64,000 nucleotides of DNA from Semisulcospira habei (GCA_036245525.1 BTPG01000005.1:211833399-211897398), one strand, 5' to 3'. Shown: positions 1 to 11,398, counted from the first letter of the stretch. Numbers and translations are program-made. Notes: generated by a model from the letters alone, not told the origin.

Positions 1-89
1 ATGGTCGATCTGTCTCCTGAATTGTCATGCAGTCCTCAGAGGACAACTCCAAACTGGGGGTATTTCGTACCTGGGACGCAACGAGTTAA
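1..89. repeat. Hairpin family P1, right arm (cut by the window edge)
   Basis: ATGGTCGATCTGTCTCCTGA to GAGTTAA, the 3' half of the P1 consensus. Confidence 0.7.
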
Positions 90-164
90 CAGAAAACAAA
101 TAAGATTATGAAGCTTCCCATTCAATAAACCTGCATGTCCAGTCAAGGAGTGCTCGCTTTGTTT

Positions 165-186
165 GATACAGACAGTATAATAATAA

Positions 187-236
<50 letters not shown>

Positions 237-300
237 ACTTGTATAGCGCCTAACCTCGGATTAGACCTGTAGGCGCTTAACAAAAGCTAACTGTACAAAA
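165..300 (-). repeat. LINE-type 3' end with (ATT)n tail
   Basis: On the minus strand AAGCGCCTACAGGTC, AGGCGCTATACAAGTACTC and (ATT)n, like the tails at 54530 and 61640. No RT sequence is left. Confidence 0.45.
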
Positions 301-364
301 ATAACTCATTACAAAAACGTAATTTACCACCAAAAAATAAACAAAATATATACATATACATATA

Positions 365-486
<122 letters not shown>

Positions 487-561
487 ACGCACTCTAGAAA
501 CAATCTACAAAGTCACTATTAAAAATACTACGCTTTTATGGACTTATACTCGCACGCGCGT

Positions 562-562
<1 letters not shown>

Positions 563-640
<78 letters not shown>
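563..640. repeat. (CA)n microsatellite
   Basis: About 38 uninterrupted units. Confidence 0.95.
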
Positions 641-641
<1 letters not shown>

Positions 642-1359
642 CTGCTAATAGAGATAGAGAGGACTTCAACATGACAGGTCTGTGTCAAAAGTCATTCGTA
701 GCAGACAGAAAAAAAGATGGGTCTTTAGGGCTCTTTAGTGTAACACAACCCTAACTACAACAAGCGTCTCAACGGACGTGAAACAAAAATCTACGAAGAG
801 GACTGGGAAGTTGTACAGAGTTACTGTAAGTACTGTTAAGTCACAGCCAATATAAATAATGAACAAGAAAGATGCTGGAGGGCATTTCGTTATCTTGCAG
901 TTTAGGGTGTGGTGCGTTTGTTCGTTCAGTTGTTTGATTGATTGGCTTGTTGTTTTGTTGGTTGATTAGATGGTTGCTTGGTTCCTTGCTGGGTTCCTTT
1001 GTTGCTTGCTTTTTACTTGTTGTTTTTTGGTTTATTGCTAATCGTAGGGATCAGACGAGCACTACTCAGTGTCAAGTCCACAAACCACCACTCATATTAA
1101 ACAACCAAGAGCGTGAGGTGAATCTGTCAAACCCCACGAAGCACGTCCTGGGTGATCGAAACACCATCTGCTGGACAAAATGAAGCACATTTGAAACAGT
1201 ATCTCGGGTATTGACAGCTGAAGTATATGAGGAGAACGCGCTACCGCGAACGACTAAGCACTCTATGCGTCATCGTGCTCAAGGCAAGATTGGCCTCCCC
1301 TCGGCTAGTTTCTGCTGTGTTAGAACTGCAGATGACTCATTACTTAAAGGTCATAGTTC

Positions 1360-1440
1360 GAAGGCCGCCGTTGGTCCGCGCACGGCCGTGCGCGGTCCAA
1401 CGGCGGCCGACGGCCTTTTGCGCATCGGGTATGCATCAGA
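1360..1440. repeat. GC-rich hairpin P3
   Basis: GGCCGCCGTTGGTCCGCGCA paired with TGCGCGGTCCAACGGCGGCC, then CCTTTTGCGCAT. Confidence 0.75.
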
Positions 1441-1723
1441 CGGCTGACAGTATGCATAGAAAGAGGGATGCGTTTTGCATCGACCTGTTTTTAAATGTTC
1501 GGCAAAACTTGAGTAACCAAACACATATGCGTGTAAAAAACATATTATTTTTTTAATATAGAGAGCAAACTGTGGTAAATTTATGTGCAGTTGCAATCCT
1601 AGTCACAATGATCCGCTATAAACACGAAGCAATGAAGTAATAGTAATGCATATCATCCATACACGTCTTTCCGAAATAAATAAGTAGAAAAACGTTAAAT
1701 ATAAAAAAAACAAAAAAGCTAAT

Positions 1724-1829
<106 letters not shown>

Positions 1830-1925
1830 CAAACGTAAATAAAAAATGTTGACTTTACAGCAAGATTTATTTTTTTAAAGATTCTAGAGATTCAAGATAT
1901 TCAATGGATATTTTTGATACATCAC

Positions 1926-2040
1926 ATACCAACTGCGCAAAAGGCCATGGGGCCGATGTCAGCCACCGTTGACCCGCTAATCAAGAGCGTGCGCGGGCCA
2001 ACGGAGGCCGACGTCGGCCCTATGGCCTTTTGCGCTTTGA
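1926..2040. repeat. GC-rich hairpin P3, diverged
   Basis: ACTGCGCAAAAGGCCATGGG left, CGGCCCTATGGCCTTTTGCG right. Confidence 0.7.
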
Positions 2041-2672
2041 GTACTCATAAAACAAAGAGGTAAAAGGATTAGTAAGAAACATAATCATAAAAATTAGATC
2101 ACAAATAAGACCGATAATAATATAGTCATTATACACATCACATTCTGACTACATATCACATAAAATATGTAAGCCAATTATTCCAAATATCACATTAAAT
2201 ATCACAATACACCACAGCAGGGGGAGGGGGAAGGGGCAGTCGCGGGGGCTGATATACATAGACCGCACGACCTGCATCGACCATGAAAGTTCAATGGTGC
2301 TCCAGATGAAACTTTAACTTCACGTGAGCAATTGCATCGTACCTCCCACTCAAGGATTGGCTAGAATGCTATGGGGTTTCCCCGTACTGTTTCAAGTGTA
2401 CGTCACATGTCGCGCGCAGGTCACTAGGTCAGAGAGCAAGAAAAAGAATGCCACACGCGGATATTGTTTTGCTGCTTTCTCAACAAACAAACAAACAAAC
2501 AAACAAACAAACAAACAAAAAAACTAGTTTACTGAAAAATCTAAGCCCGTAGTAAACATATTCACGAGTAATGTTTCTACATTTTCTTTTAAACACACAC
2601 ATAAAGAGTTCGCTTTTACTTCCGGGTCATCCTGCATAGGTCAATTTCCCCATCTACGTCTTTCTGGATAGA

Positions 2673-2917
2673 TTATCCCACTTCCGGCGTTTGAACCCGG
2701 CTTCTGTCAGACTTCTTCATCTTGCGTCTGGGATGGAAGAGGTCACAGCAGAGCAGGAGGACAGCCACTGACACCAGCACCGTGACCCCCGTCACCCCAA
2801 TGCTGATGGCAGACACGCGCGGATCCCAGGCAGACGAAAATTGGGATCGGAACTGAGCCAGGTTCCGACGCTGCAAAGTTAGGTCCTGCTGGATGGCCCG
2901 CACAAGAACGGCCAGTC
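2673..2917 (-). CDS. Gene C exon 7, transmembrane helix and cytoplasmic tail
   Basis: 245 nt, acceptor TCTTTCAG, stop TAA at 2673-2675. It encodes LAVLVRAIQQDLTLQRRN, a linker, the hydrophobic stretch ISIGVTGVTVLVSVAVLLL with CCDLF, then a basic tail (HPRRKMKKSDRSR, ending TPEVG). Membrane anchor of a type I protein. The last residues differ from gene A. Confidence 0.85.
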
Positions 2918-3047
2918 CTGAAAGACCAAAGCGACAGAGAGAATGATGCTGAGGGGCAGTATGAATGGGTTTGATGGGAGACTAAAGCAACAAAATGGCA
3001 AGCTGAGAATGACTTTATTTCAAACCATTAGGTGTCTTTTGCTTCTT

Positions 3048-3139
3048 TTAACCCTCTGCGTGTCGGTAGCGGTTTCTGTCGCGATGATTCCGACAGGAAT
3101 CATCGCGACAGAAACCGCTACCGACACGCAAAGAGTTAA
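3048..3139. repeat. Hairpin element P5, near-perfect, TTAA ends
   Basis: TTAACCCTCTGCGTGTCGGT to ACCGACACGCAAAGAGTTAA, 92 bp in all, so almost the whole element is one hairpin (centre GATTCCGACAGGAATC). Gene C intron 6. Confidence 0.85.
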
Positions 3140-3385
3140 CGCGTATTGCATCTGATGCGCGGTACAAGAACAGATTCAGTTCAACATATTCGTGTTCTGT
3201 GCCCTATGAAACATTGCCGCATAGGTTTCATGAACTGAACACTGAGGAGAGAGGTTGACACAACGCTTTTAGGACAGGAGAAATGAAACAACATACTGCT
3301 CTCAGATCCTTCCTCTGTCTCATTGTTTTCATGTTTCCTGTCCTCAAAGGCTTGTCAACCTTTTGTTTCTTCTCATCTCCTTAAC

Positions 3386-3600
3386 GTAACCCATTCGCTG
3401 CCGAGAAAGGTGAACACGATCCAACTGCAAGAGACATAGATCCTCATGAGCCCCCGCCACTGCGGTGGCTCATGAGGATCTATGCCTCTTGCTGAGACCG
3501 TATCGATTTTTGTTGTACGGTATTGGGTATTGGTCGTCGAGTGAACAGAAACTTCAGAAACACAAATGTCCGCACAGCCGCAGCGAAGGGGTTGATTCTC
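3386..3600. repeat. Hairpin element P2
   Basis: TAACCCATTCGCTGCCGAG at the left. Inner palindrome GAGACATAGATCCTCATGAG with its complement ending CTCTTGCTGAG. Gene C intron 6. Confidence 0.75.
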
Positions 3601-3951
3601 TACCATCTAAGTATGTGCAGTATTTGGAAGCTTGAAGGGCTTGCTCAACACAAACTTTAACCTCCTTCCACCTATCTGCGCCAAACTGTTTTGGTATCAC
3701 CCTTGAACAACAATTGTACTAACGGTTTAGATAATGACTGCACGCAAACAGCTGACCGATGTTTTGTCTACTATATTGAAAATACGGTAGACTTTGAAAT
3801 GGGACTGGTCGGAGGGCATTCCGGGCATGCACAAGACATTTTGGGCGTGCGGGACAGAAATTCTGGAAAAGAAGTAACAAGATAAAAATGACGTAACGTC
3901 TAGCTACGCAAACCTTGCTAGAGACCTTTTTTTTGACACCAAAGTACCGTA

Positions 3952-4060
<109 letters not shown>

Positions 4061-4079
4061 CAGCGACTAGAGCTCGCGT

Positions 4080-4960
4080 TTGAGGACGGACAAGCTTGAA
4101 ATTTTAGGATATTGTCCCTAAAAGAATTATCGCGAGACCTTTACTTTCGATTTCTTTTAATAAAATGCTCATTGGCGAGGAAATGGCCGTTTCACAAAAA
4201 CCGGTTGATCCACATTGGAGTCCGTAATTGTTCTTATTTTTACTACGTATTTTGCATACGGCTATATAAATGGGAGATACTGAATGAGTTCGTTAGCCGG
4301 CATTGTTCCTCTAGAACCTTTTGAGTGATAATTAATTTTTTTTAAATATATTTTCACGTTTTGGGGATTAATTTTTACGAATTATATGAGTTAATCTTAC
4401 AACAATTGAATCTTTTTTTACGAAATAAAACATTCTTCTCATTAATAATCGCATGATTTTTCGTATACGGTATTTACATAAGCCAACAGTTTGTCTCGGC
4501 TGTCGGGTACGATTAGGTCAATTGTGACCTGTATGCACTAGGTGTAAAAAAATCAAGACAATTTTCTGCACCACTTTTTCGGAGTCATTTGTAAAAACAG
4601 CTAACATAACTTTATTTTATCTTTTACGAAAAAAACTTTATTTTATCTTTTACGAAAAAAAACTATCTACTCTCATTAATACCCGCATGATTTTTCATAA
4701 ACAGTGTGCATAAGCCTGCTGTTTGTCCCAGCCCTGGGGTAGGATTAGGTCAAATTGTGACCTGTAAGCTCTAGGTGTGAAAATCAGGAAGAAAATTGCA
4801 AAGTTTGATCCTCGAATACGTCAAATGTTAGTACTGCGATAAGTGACGTATAACATCGAGTCGTCACTATGAACACGGCGTCGCAGGACTAATTATACCA
4901 TGACGTTAAGCTTGAAGTGACGTCATTTCGCTGCTCGTGCTATTATTCTTCTTCAGAATA
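4080..4960. repeat. Dispersed repeat, also in gene B and C intron 1
   Basis: Shares AATGGCCGTTTCAC, TAGCC(A)GCATTG-type, GCATGATTTTTC, TGTTTGTC(T)CGGCTGTCGGGTA and CCATGACGT(T/G)AAGCTT segments, in the same order, with 14930-16140 and 33655-34830. No ORF of note. Contains a 30-bp tandem duplication (about 4605-4660). Confidence 0.6.
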
Positions 4961-4970
4961 GCTACGCCAA

Positions 4971-5195
4971 ACCACAGAGCTTACAAATGGCGGGAATCGC
5001 CGTGTGTCCGTCTTTATTTCTGTGTGCCAGTGTGTGTGGATCAGAGGTTGGGTTAGAATAGAAGGAGATGGATTCCTGTCGCTACAAGAGCCCACAGAGC
5101 GTAGTAATGGCTGGAAGCGCCGTGTGTCTATCTTTATTTGTGTGCGCCGACGTGTGTGTTGATCAGAGGTTGGCTTAGAGAGGAGGGAAAATGGA
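4971..5195. repeat. Imperfect tandem duplication of about 120 bp
   Basis: Copies start GAGCTTACAAATGGCGGGAA (4977) and GAGCGTAGTAATGGCTGGAA (5096) and run to GATCAGAGGTTGG(G/C)TTAGA. In gene C intron 6. Confidence 0.7.
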
Positions 5196-5378
5196 TCAGC
5201 ATTATAAGCCTAAAAATATGAAAAACTCTGAATGTTCCTAAAAGATAAACGCATGTGAGCTCCAAACAATACGGCAGACTTTGGGATGAAATCCTCATCT
5301 TGTTGTTTATTGGCCGTGTCCAGCGCAGATGTGGCATCTAGAAATGACTGGATCTGTATGATAAAAAGCTACCAATAC

Positions 5379-6081
5379 CTTGTGTTGTTGTGTTGATGTG
5401 CAGACATTTACACTGGCAAAGCTTCGTGCTACCGGATGTGACAGTTGACGTAACCGTGGACACACTGCTCAGCGTGGACGACAGCGTTCGTGAACCTTGC
5501 CTCCGTGGAACAGTGCTTTGCGTTACGTCATTGGATGCGGACACATGTTGCGATGTCGTGTATGTAGTTTCTTTGGTGCCAAGTGTTGACAACGTGTCAT
5601 CAGTTGATAAATCTGCATTCTGTGATGCAGCAGTGCTTTCGGAGACTTCCGGTGACATAGCCGTGGGCACACTGGTCAGGGTGGAGGACAGCGTTAGTGA
5701 GTCTTGCGTCGTTGGAACTGTTCTTTGCGTTACGTCATTGGATGCGGACACATATTGCGATGTCGTGTATGTAGTTTCTTTGATGCCAGGGGTTGACAAA
5801 GTGTCATCAGTTGACAAATCCACACGGCGTGATGCAGCAGTGCTTTCAGAGACTTCCGGTGACATAGCCGTGGGCGCACTAGTCAGCGTTGAGGATAGCG
5901 TTCGTGAATATTGCGTCCTTGGAACTGTGCTTTGCGTTACTTCAGTGGATGGGGACACGTATTGTGATGCTACATATGTAGTTTCTTGCACGTCAAGGGT
6001 TGACAAAGTATCATCAGTAGATAAATCCACACGCCATGATGCAACAGTGCTTTCAGAGACTTCCGGTGTTGACGAAGGGTT
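5379..6081 (-). CDS. Gene C exon 6, mucin-like stalk with three 69-residue repeats
   Basis: 703 nt, phase 0 to 1, acceptor CTGCACAG, donor CAAG/GTATTGG. Three 69-residue units start PEVSEST. They share the LSTDDTLST and ETTY segments and most end in TSVPTAM-like sequence, then comes the LCQCKCL tail. The exon is one exact unit longer than in gene A. The antisense strand is also open here because of the regular composition; that is a shadow. Confidence 0.85.
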
Positions 6082-6149
6082 CTGTGCAGAGAAAATGGTA
6101 TTTATCTTTGTAACAAACTGTGGCATGGTGGCGTGGGAAATCGGAAATT

Positions 6150-6356
6150 ATCTTATTCTGCCCGCGACACACCACAGCAAGGCATGGCTCGACCATGATA
6201 GTTCAAGGGTGATGGTAGAATAGCTTGGCGCCTATAGGCACCAGGCTATTCTGCCACTACCCTTGAACTATCATGGTCAAGCTATTCTGGCACCACCCTT
6301 GAACTACCATGCTCGATCCTTGTCTTGCTGTGGTGTTGTCGGGGCTGAATGAGTTA
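6150..6356. repeat. Hairpin element P1
   Basis: Inverted arms around GGCGCCTATAGGC: CGACCATGATAGTTCAAGGG meets its complement near 6260, with a second right arm ending TGAATGAGTTAA. Between gene C exons 5 and 6. Confidence 0.75.
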
Positions 6357-6416
6357 ACGACATTAGAGAATCAAACAATTCCCTGACGTGTCGCCATACC
6401 GCAAATTAATACGTAC

Positions 6417-6632
6417 CGTTGTGTCGGCAGACTCGTTCCCAGTGGGCGCGGTTTGTTGCGTCATCCAGCCATCGGACGAGCTCAGGAGGGGAGGGTCTGT
6501 GGTGTGGTACCAGGGGCTGGAATTCTCTGACGTCCGGACGGGATCAGTCGTTGTCCCCTCAGTTACAGTTGTGCTGTCAGTCATTGCAGGGCACTGAACT
6601 ATGGGTATGTCGCTAAAGCTCTCCTCCGCCCA
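6417..6632 (-). CDS. Gene C exon 5, Ser/Thr-rich linker
   Basis: 216 nt, phase 0-0, acceptor TTTCACACGCAG, donor ACG/GTACGT. Starts WAEESFSDIP and shares YHTTDPPLLSSSD with gene A. Probably an O-glycosylated linker. Confidence 0.75.
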
Positions 6633-6995
6633 CTGCGTGTGAAAGCAAAAAGTCACGGTAAATGATTTAAAGTGATCTGCTCCATGACGAGTTTTGGCTG
6701 CTCATTTTCGCCGATACAGAGAGTTACCAATGTCGTCTTGCCTGAACTAATAATCCTCTAGCCTTTTTTTCAAAATCCATTTACGGAGACGCACGTAGCA
6801 GTGGTTTTACGCTGCCTTTTGGTCGTAACTAAAGGAGCGTACACACTTGAATATGTGTAGAAACGTCTTTATTGTTAGGACGTTTTCAAACTTCATCATT
6901 TAACTCAGCCCTTCTGTCCAGTTTTATTGAAAGACATACTAAGAACATTTCTGAAAGAGATATTGTAATTTCTACTACCTGGAGTAGGTCGATTT

Positions 6996-7372
6996 ACCTC
7001 ATTCTGCCCGCGACACACCACAGCAAGATACGGATCTACCATGATAGTTCAATACAGTTCTATAGTTCTATAGGCGCCAAGCTATTCTGCCACCACCTTT
7101 GAACTATCATGGTCGATCTGTCTCCTGAATTGTAATGCAGTCCTCATAGGATAACTCCGAAATGTGGGAAATTCATTCTGCCCGCGACACACCACAGCAA
7201 GATACGGCTCGAACATGATAGTTCAAGGTGGTGGCAGAACAGCTTGCGCCTATAGGCCAGCTATTCTGCCACCTCCTTAACTATCATGATTGATCTGTCT
7301 TCTGAATTGTAATGCAGTCCTCAGAGAATAACTCCGGAATGTGGTATTTCGTACCTGGGCACAATGCGTTAA
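6996..7372. repeat. Two adjacent P1 hairpins
   Basis: Each has a CTGCCCGCGACACACCACAG left end and a TCTGAATTGTAATGCAGTCC right flank. The second starts near 7172 and ends TTAA at 7369-7372. Confidence 0.7.
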
Positions 7373-7496
7373 TCAGGTGAGATTACCCCTCGTAACTCCT
7401 TTGTGAATGCGGTCACCAGTAATGTGAACAGTAGCCGGCACGTACATACACGAGGGAGGTCAGTTTTTCAGGGGGGAAAAAATGAATGCACATGGT

Positions 7497-7589
7497 GTAA
7501 CCCCCTTTGCCTGTCATTAGGGGGTTTGTCTCGATGATTCCTGCGGGAATCATCGCGACAAACTCCGCTACCAACCGCCAAAGAGTTAA
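7497..7589. repeat. Hairpin element P5, diverged
   Basis: GTAACCCCCTTTGCCTGTCA to CGCCAAAGAGTTAA, centre GATTCCTGCGGGAATC. Confidence 0.75.
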
Positions 7590-7799
7590 TTATTTTAAAT
7601 ATGACTGCATCCAATAAGTTTAAATCAAATCTGCCAAACTGTTCATCCCTCAGCGGCAGTACAGGAAACAAAAACAGCGGTTACAACGCATCTTAGTTTT
7701 AACGCCTGGACTGCTGAGAAGATAGGAATATGTTCTGATGCAAGAGTCACTGATCATCATGAAATCCCTGCGGAGGTTCATGAGGATCTATGCCTCTTG

Positions 7800-7862
7800 C
7801 TGACAAGGGCAGGGGATCTAAGTGTTTGTCTGTCCAGCGCTTAGTGATTCCCCTTCACTGTG
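7800..7862. repeat. P4 half element
   Basis: GGCAGGGGATCTAAGTGTTT and GTCCAGCGCTTAGTGATTCC, right arm only. Confidence 0.55.
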
Positions 7863-7889
7863 TACATCCATTTGAATCGAAACCCTCGC

Positions 7890-7970
7890 TTAGATATTTC
7901 AAACAAAGACAGAAGCGACAGTCTGTCAAAACGTTTTACCGTTGAAAAATAAAGTTTCATCATCATCATC

Positions 7971-8064
<94 letters not shown>
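7890..8064 (+). repeat. LINE 3' tail and (CT)n, gene C intron 4
   Basis: GTCAAAACGTTTTACCGTTG, AATAAAGTTTCATCATCATC, then about 44 CT units. Orthologous in position to 19001-19348 (gene B) and 45640-45900 (gene A). Confidence 0.75.
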
Positions 8065-8069
<5 letters not shown>

Positions 8070-8204
8070 GAAACACAAATGGAAACTGGGCAAGCAATAG
8101 ACGGAGAACGTCAGACCAGCCCCGCATTGTGCCTCATACAGGTGGTTGTTCTCATTTTCTTGGCCACGACGGAGTCAACAAACAGGATTTGATTTTGCGC
8201 TCAC

Positions 8205-8441
8205 CTGAGTGAAAGGCGTGGAAGGCCAGCAAGGCGAAATAACCGGCGCAGACCATGCATAATGCTGTGCAATGGTTCCCCCGTATATGTAACCGGAGAA
8301 GGGTCTGCAAGCGAGTGGCGTGGAGCTACAAGCGGCGTTCCCTTGCAGACGAATATAGCCGTTGGCGCCTTGGTTCAGCCGGATCGTCTTCGGCGTGTAG
8401 GAAGTGCTGGACGTCCCCGTGGTGGAACTAGGACTGGGGAA
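8205..8441 (-). CDS. Gene C exon 4, Cys-containing module
   Basis: 237 nt, phase 0-0, acceptor TGTGTTTAG, donor CTCAG/GTGAGC. Encodes FPSPSSTTGTSSTSYTPK onward, with the same three Cys as the paralogues. Confidence 0.85.
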
Positions 8442-8973
8442 CTAAACACAGACGAAACCAATTAACAAAAATGAACTGTGATTATCACAAAATTCAGACC
8501 AAAAGTGGAACTGCCAAACGTATAAAATGCAAGCGACTAAGAAACAAAAAAGTAAACACGCACTGGAAAAAAACAGTAATTCTTTCTTCGTCAGTTGTTT
8601 TCTTTGACGATATTGAGCATTGCTACGTCGTAGCAGACGACGCTTGTGAACGAGTGAACATGGATATGTGTATAAGAGTTATACCGCTTTGTAAACCCCT
8701 CAAAGTGAGCAAAGGTGCTTGTGCCCACGACGGCCGCAGTGTCCCCTAAGACGTTTTGCTGCTGGGGGCAGTAGCCCTGCGGCTGCCTTGACTCATGACA
8801 ATATACGCCTCCTGCAGATAAAGCAGGTGGGTGAATCCACCGAATGTATAAAGACTGTGCAATGTTTGACCCATTTGTTTTTTAGGGATAACCTCTATTG
8901 TCTGTAACGTGTTTGTAGCGTGGAGTGACTCCCATAGCTCGGTATGTGCAGAAGGAGTGCGGCGGCATCAGTT

Positions 8974-9186
8974 TTAACTCATTGTATCCGAGGTACGAAA
9001 ATACCCACATATTGGATTTATCCTCTGAGGACTGCATTACATTCAGGAGACAGCTCGACCATGATAGTTCAAGGGTGGTGGCAGAATACCTTGGCGCCTA
9101 TAGGCGCGAAGCTATTCTGTCACCGCCCTTGAACTATCATGGTCGAGCCATATCTTGCTGTGGTGCGTTGCGGGCTGATGAGTTAA
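8974..9186. repeat. Hairpin element P1 with TTAA target duplication and empty site in gene B
   Basis: Begins TTAACTCATTG and ends GATGAGTTAA. The gene B sequence has a single TTAA at 22371-22374 between the same flanks (GCGGCATTATGTT and GGGTACGGG). Confidence 0.85.
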
Positions 9187-9262
9187 GGGCCCACATAAGG
9201 GACATGCGCGGGCGGTTACTCAAATGCTTTCTTTTTAACCAATAGCTTTCTAATGTTTATAC

Positions 9263-9629
9263 CTGACTTCCTGAGGCAGATAAGTACGTTGCAGAGTTTT
9301 TCTCCGTAACAAACACCAGATCTCGCTCTGTGGAGTTTTCAAAGAAGATAAACACGTCGTAACAACTCTGCCACAACGACACGGGAAGGGGGACAACCAT
9401 GACTGCATCAGCATTGATGGCGTCGGGTTTGACAAACTGCGCAACCAGGACCGGCTTGGTAGAGACGATTTCCACAGGAGTGATGGACGCGCGTATGAAC
9501 GAGAACACTTTTCTGGCAGATGACGTGTAGGTGGCGCCATTGTAGGTGAAGTTGGTGGCTACGTCCCCGGTGATGACCTTGACGATTTCTGTTGGTGTCC
9601 CAAAAACAGCGTCGCCGTGCAGAACATAA
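9263..9629 (-). CDS. Gene C exon 3, second part of IgGFc-binding-like domain
   Basis: 367 nt, phase 2 to 0, acceptor CGTTACAG, donor CAG/GTATAA. It begins YVLHGDAVFGTPTEIVKV and contains ITPVEIVSTKPVLVAQFVKP and VMVVPLPVSLW. Confidence 0.85.
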
Positions 9630-9716
9630 CTGTAACGATAGTGAGCAAGACAGTTACTCATGTATTGTGTACGCGCTATCTACACTCTTTATTTAAAAAC
9701 ATGCAAGTATTTTCAC

Positions 9717-10508
9717 TGTCCGCAAAGGCCATCGCGTCAACGTCGGCCGCCGTTGGACCCGCGCAGGGCTGTGTTTGTGTGTCTGCGCACGGACTGTGTT
9801 TGTGTGTCTGCGCAGGGCTGTGTTTGTGTGTCTGCGCAGGGCTGTGTTTGTGTGTCTGCGCAGGGCTGTGTTTGTGTGTCTGCGCAGGGCTGTGTTTGTG
9901 TGTCTGCGCAGGGCTGTGTTTGTGTGTCTGCGCAGGGCTGTGTTTGTGTGTCTGCGCACGGCTGTGTTTGTGTGTCTGTGCACGCTGTGTTGGTGTCTGG
10001 CACGGCTGTGTTTGTGTGTCTGTGCACGGCTGTGTGTGTCTGTGCACGGCTGTGTTGTGTGCTGTGCACGCGTGTTGTGTGCTGTGCACGGCTGTGTTTG
10101 TGTGTCTGTGCACGGCTGTGTTTGTGTGTCTGTGCAGGGCTGTGTTTGTGTGTCTGTGCAGGGCTCTGTTTGTGTGTCTGTGCAGGGCTGTGTTTGTGTG
10201 TCTGTGCACGGCTGTGTTTGTGTGTCTGTGCAGGGTTGTGTTTGTGTGTCTGTGCACGGCTGTGTTTGTGTGTCTGTGCACGGCTGTGTTTGTGTGTCTG
10301 TGCACGGCTGTGTTTGTGTGTCTGTGCACGGCTGTGTTTGTGTGTCTGTGCACGGCTGTGTTTGTGTGTCTGTGCACGGCTGTGTTTGTGTGTCTGTGCA
10401 CGGCTGTGTTTGTGTGTCTGTGCACGGCTGTGTTTGTGTGTCTGTGCACGGCTGTGCGCGGGCCAACGCTGGCCGACGTCGGCCCGATGGCCTTTTGCGC
10501 ATTGGGTT
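9717..10508. repeat. P3 hairpin expanded at its centre by a 24-bp minisatellite
   Basis: Left arm CGCAAAGGCCATCGCGTCAA with TCGGCCGCCGTTGGACCCGC (9720-9765); right arm GGGCCAACGCTGGCCGACGT to TTTTGCGCATTGGG (10458-10506). Between them about 28 copies of a 24-bp unit (GGCTGTGTTTGTGTGTCTGT plus GCAC or GCGCAG variants). The unit is a multiple of three without stops, so it opens several frames on both strands. None is a gene. Gene B has the unexpanded hairpin at 22945-23058. Confidence 0.85.
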
Positions 10509-10604
10509 CACTATTTCGAGCTCAAAGGCGGCAGGCAGGCGGTGAACACAATTTCACATTTTCCTGCGAACAGTTGTTTGTTTGTTTGTTTGTTTGTTTG
10601 TTTG

Positions 10605-10665
10605 TTCTACCCGCCGTGATATGGCCTTAGTCGCCTGCTCGGCGTTAATCCCCAATAACCAACTA
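10605..10665 (+). repeat. SINE/RTE 3' end fragment
   Basis: CCGTGATATGGCCTTAGTCG followed by GGCGTTAATCCCC and an AACCAACT tail. The same segment recurs at 52519-52560. Confidence 0.5.
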
Positions 10666-11070
10666 ACTAACTTGTTTGTTTCTAGTGAGGAGCTTAGTCC
10701 TAATGGCGCTCCGTTGAGAAACACTCAGTTAGTCTTACTTATATTGCAGTCATTAATAATAACAATAATAAAATGCTTTAGGAGCCACTTTTTTAAGTCC
10801 AGGCCTTTATTAGACACAATGCCCAGCCCGCCCAGGCTCTCCTAACACTTGTTATTAACTTCAAAGAACATAAGTATAGATTAGTATTTCTGTGTTTTGG
10901 CAAATTAGACTCACTTGTCTACGCCATTAACACCATGTTCGTGTTTAAAGTTACAAACAGCCAGAGATTTGGAAATGCCAGCCATTTCTGCACGGAACAG
11001 ACTGACCTGCCATCGCGGGGTTTGATTATAAACTGTCACACAAAATGTAGCCTCATGACATAACACATAT

Positions 11071-11222
11071 GTACTGCTCCTTTAATTTGGAATTCCTTAC
11101 CGACTGAGCTGAGAAATGCCTCCCCCTTACGCATTTCAAAGCAAAGTTAAAAACTCACCTTTTCTCGCAGACTTACGTGTAATTTCTACGGTTTTCTGTA
11201 CACCCCTCCCCCTGCAGACTCT

Positions 11223-11308
<86 letters not shown>

Positions 11309-11398
11309 GCGTGCGTGTGTGCGTCGTTTTCGCCTGCGCATTGAGTTATATCATAAATATGAGAAATGCGCCATATGAATACCATGTATTATTATTAT
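11071..11398 (+). mobile_element. LINE 3' end (RT C-terminus) inserted in gene C intron 2
   Basis: Encodes APLIWNSLPTELRNASPL, the conserved C-terminal box of CR1/L2-like LINE reverse transcriptases, then a (GT)n tract and an ATTATTATTAT tail. Gene B (about 23605) lacks it, so insertion came after the B/C duplication. Confidence 0.7.
11224..11325. repeat. (GT)n microsatellite
   Basis: About 40 pure units plus GC-containing ones. Sits within the LINE fragment. Confidence 0.95.

Noticed and set aside
5390..6223. Plus-strand ORF of 277 codons
   Set aside because: Antisense of the exon 6 stalk repeats of gene C. The minus frame has splice sites, phase and paralogues.
8471..8749. Plus-strand ORF with a similar ORF at 19845-20210
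   Set aside because: Similarity follows from the duplicated intron 3 sequence; the gene A copy does not keep the frame, and the second ORF runs through a hairpin element.
9617..10630. Long overlapping ORFs on both strands (up to 337 codons)
   Set aside because: They are the 24-bp minisatellite read in several frames. The unit is a multiple of three and has no stop codon.
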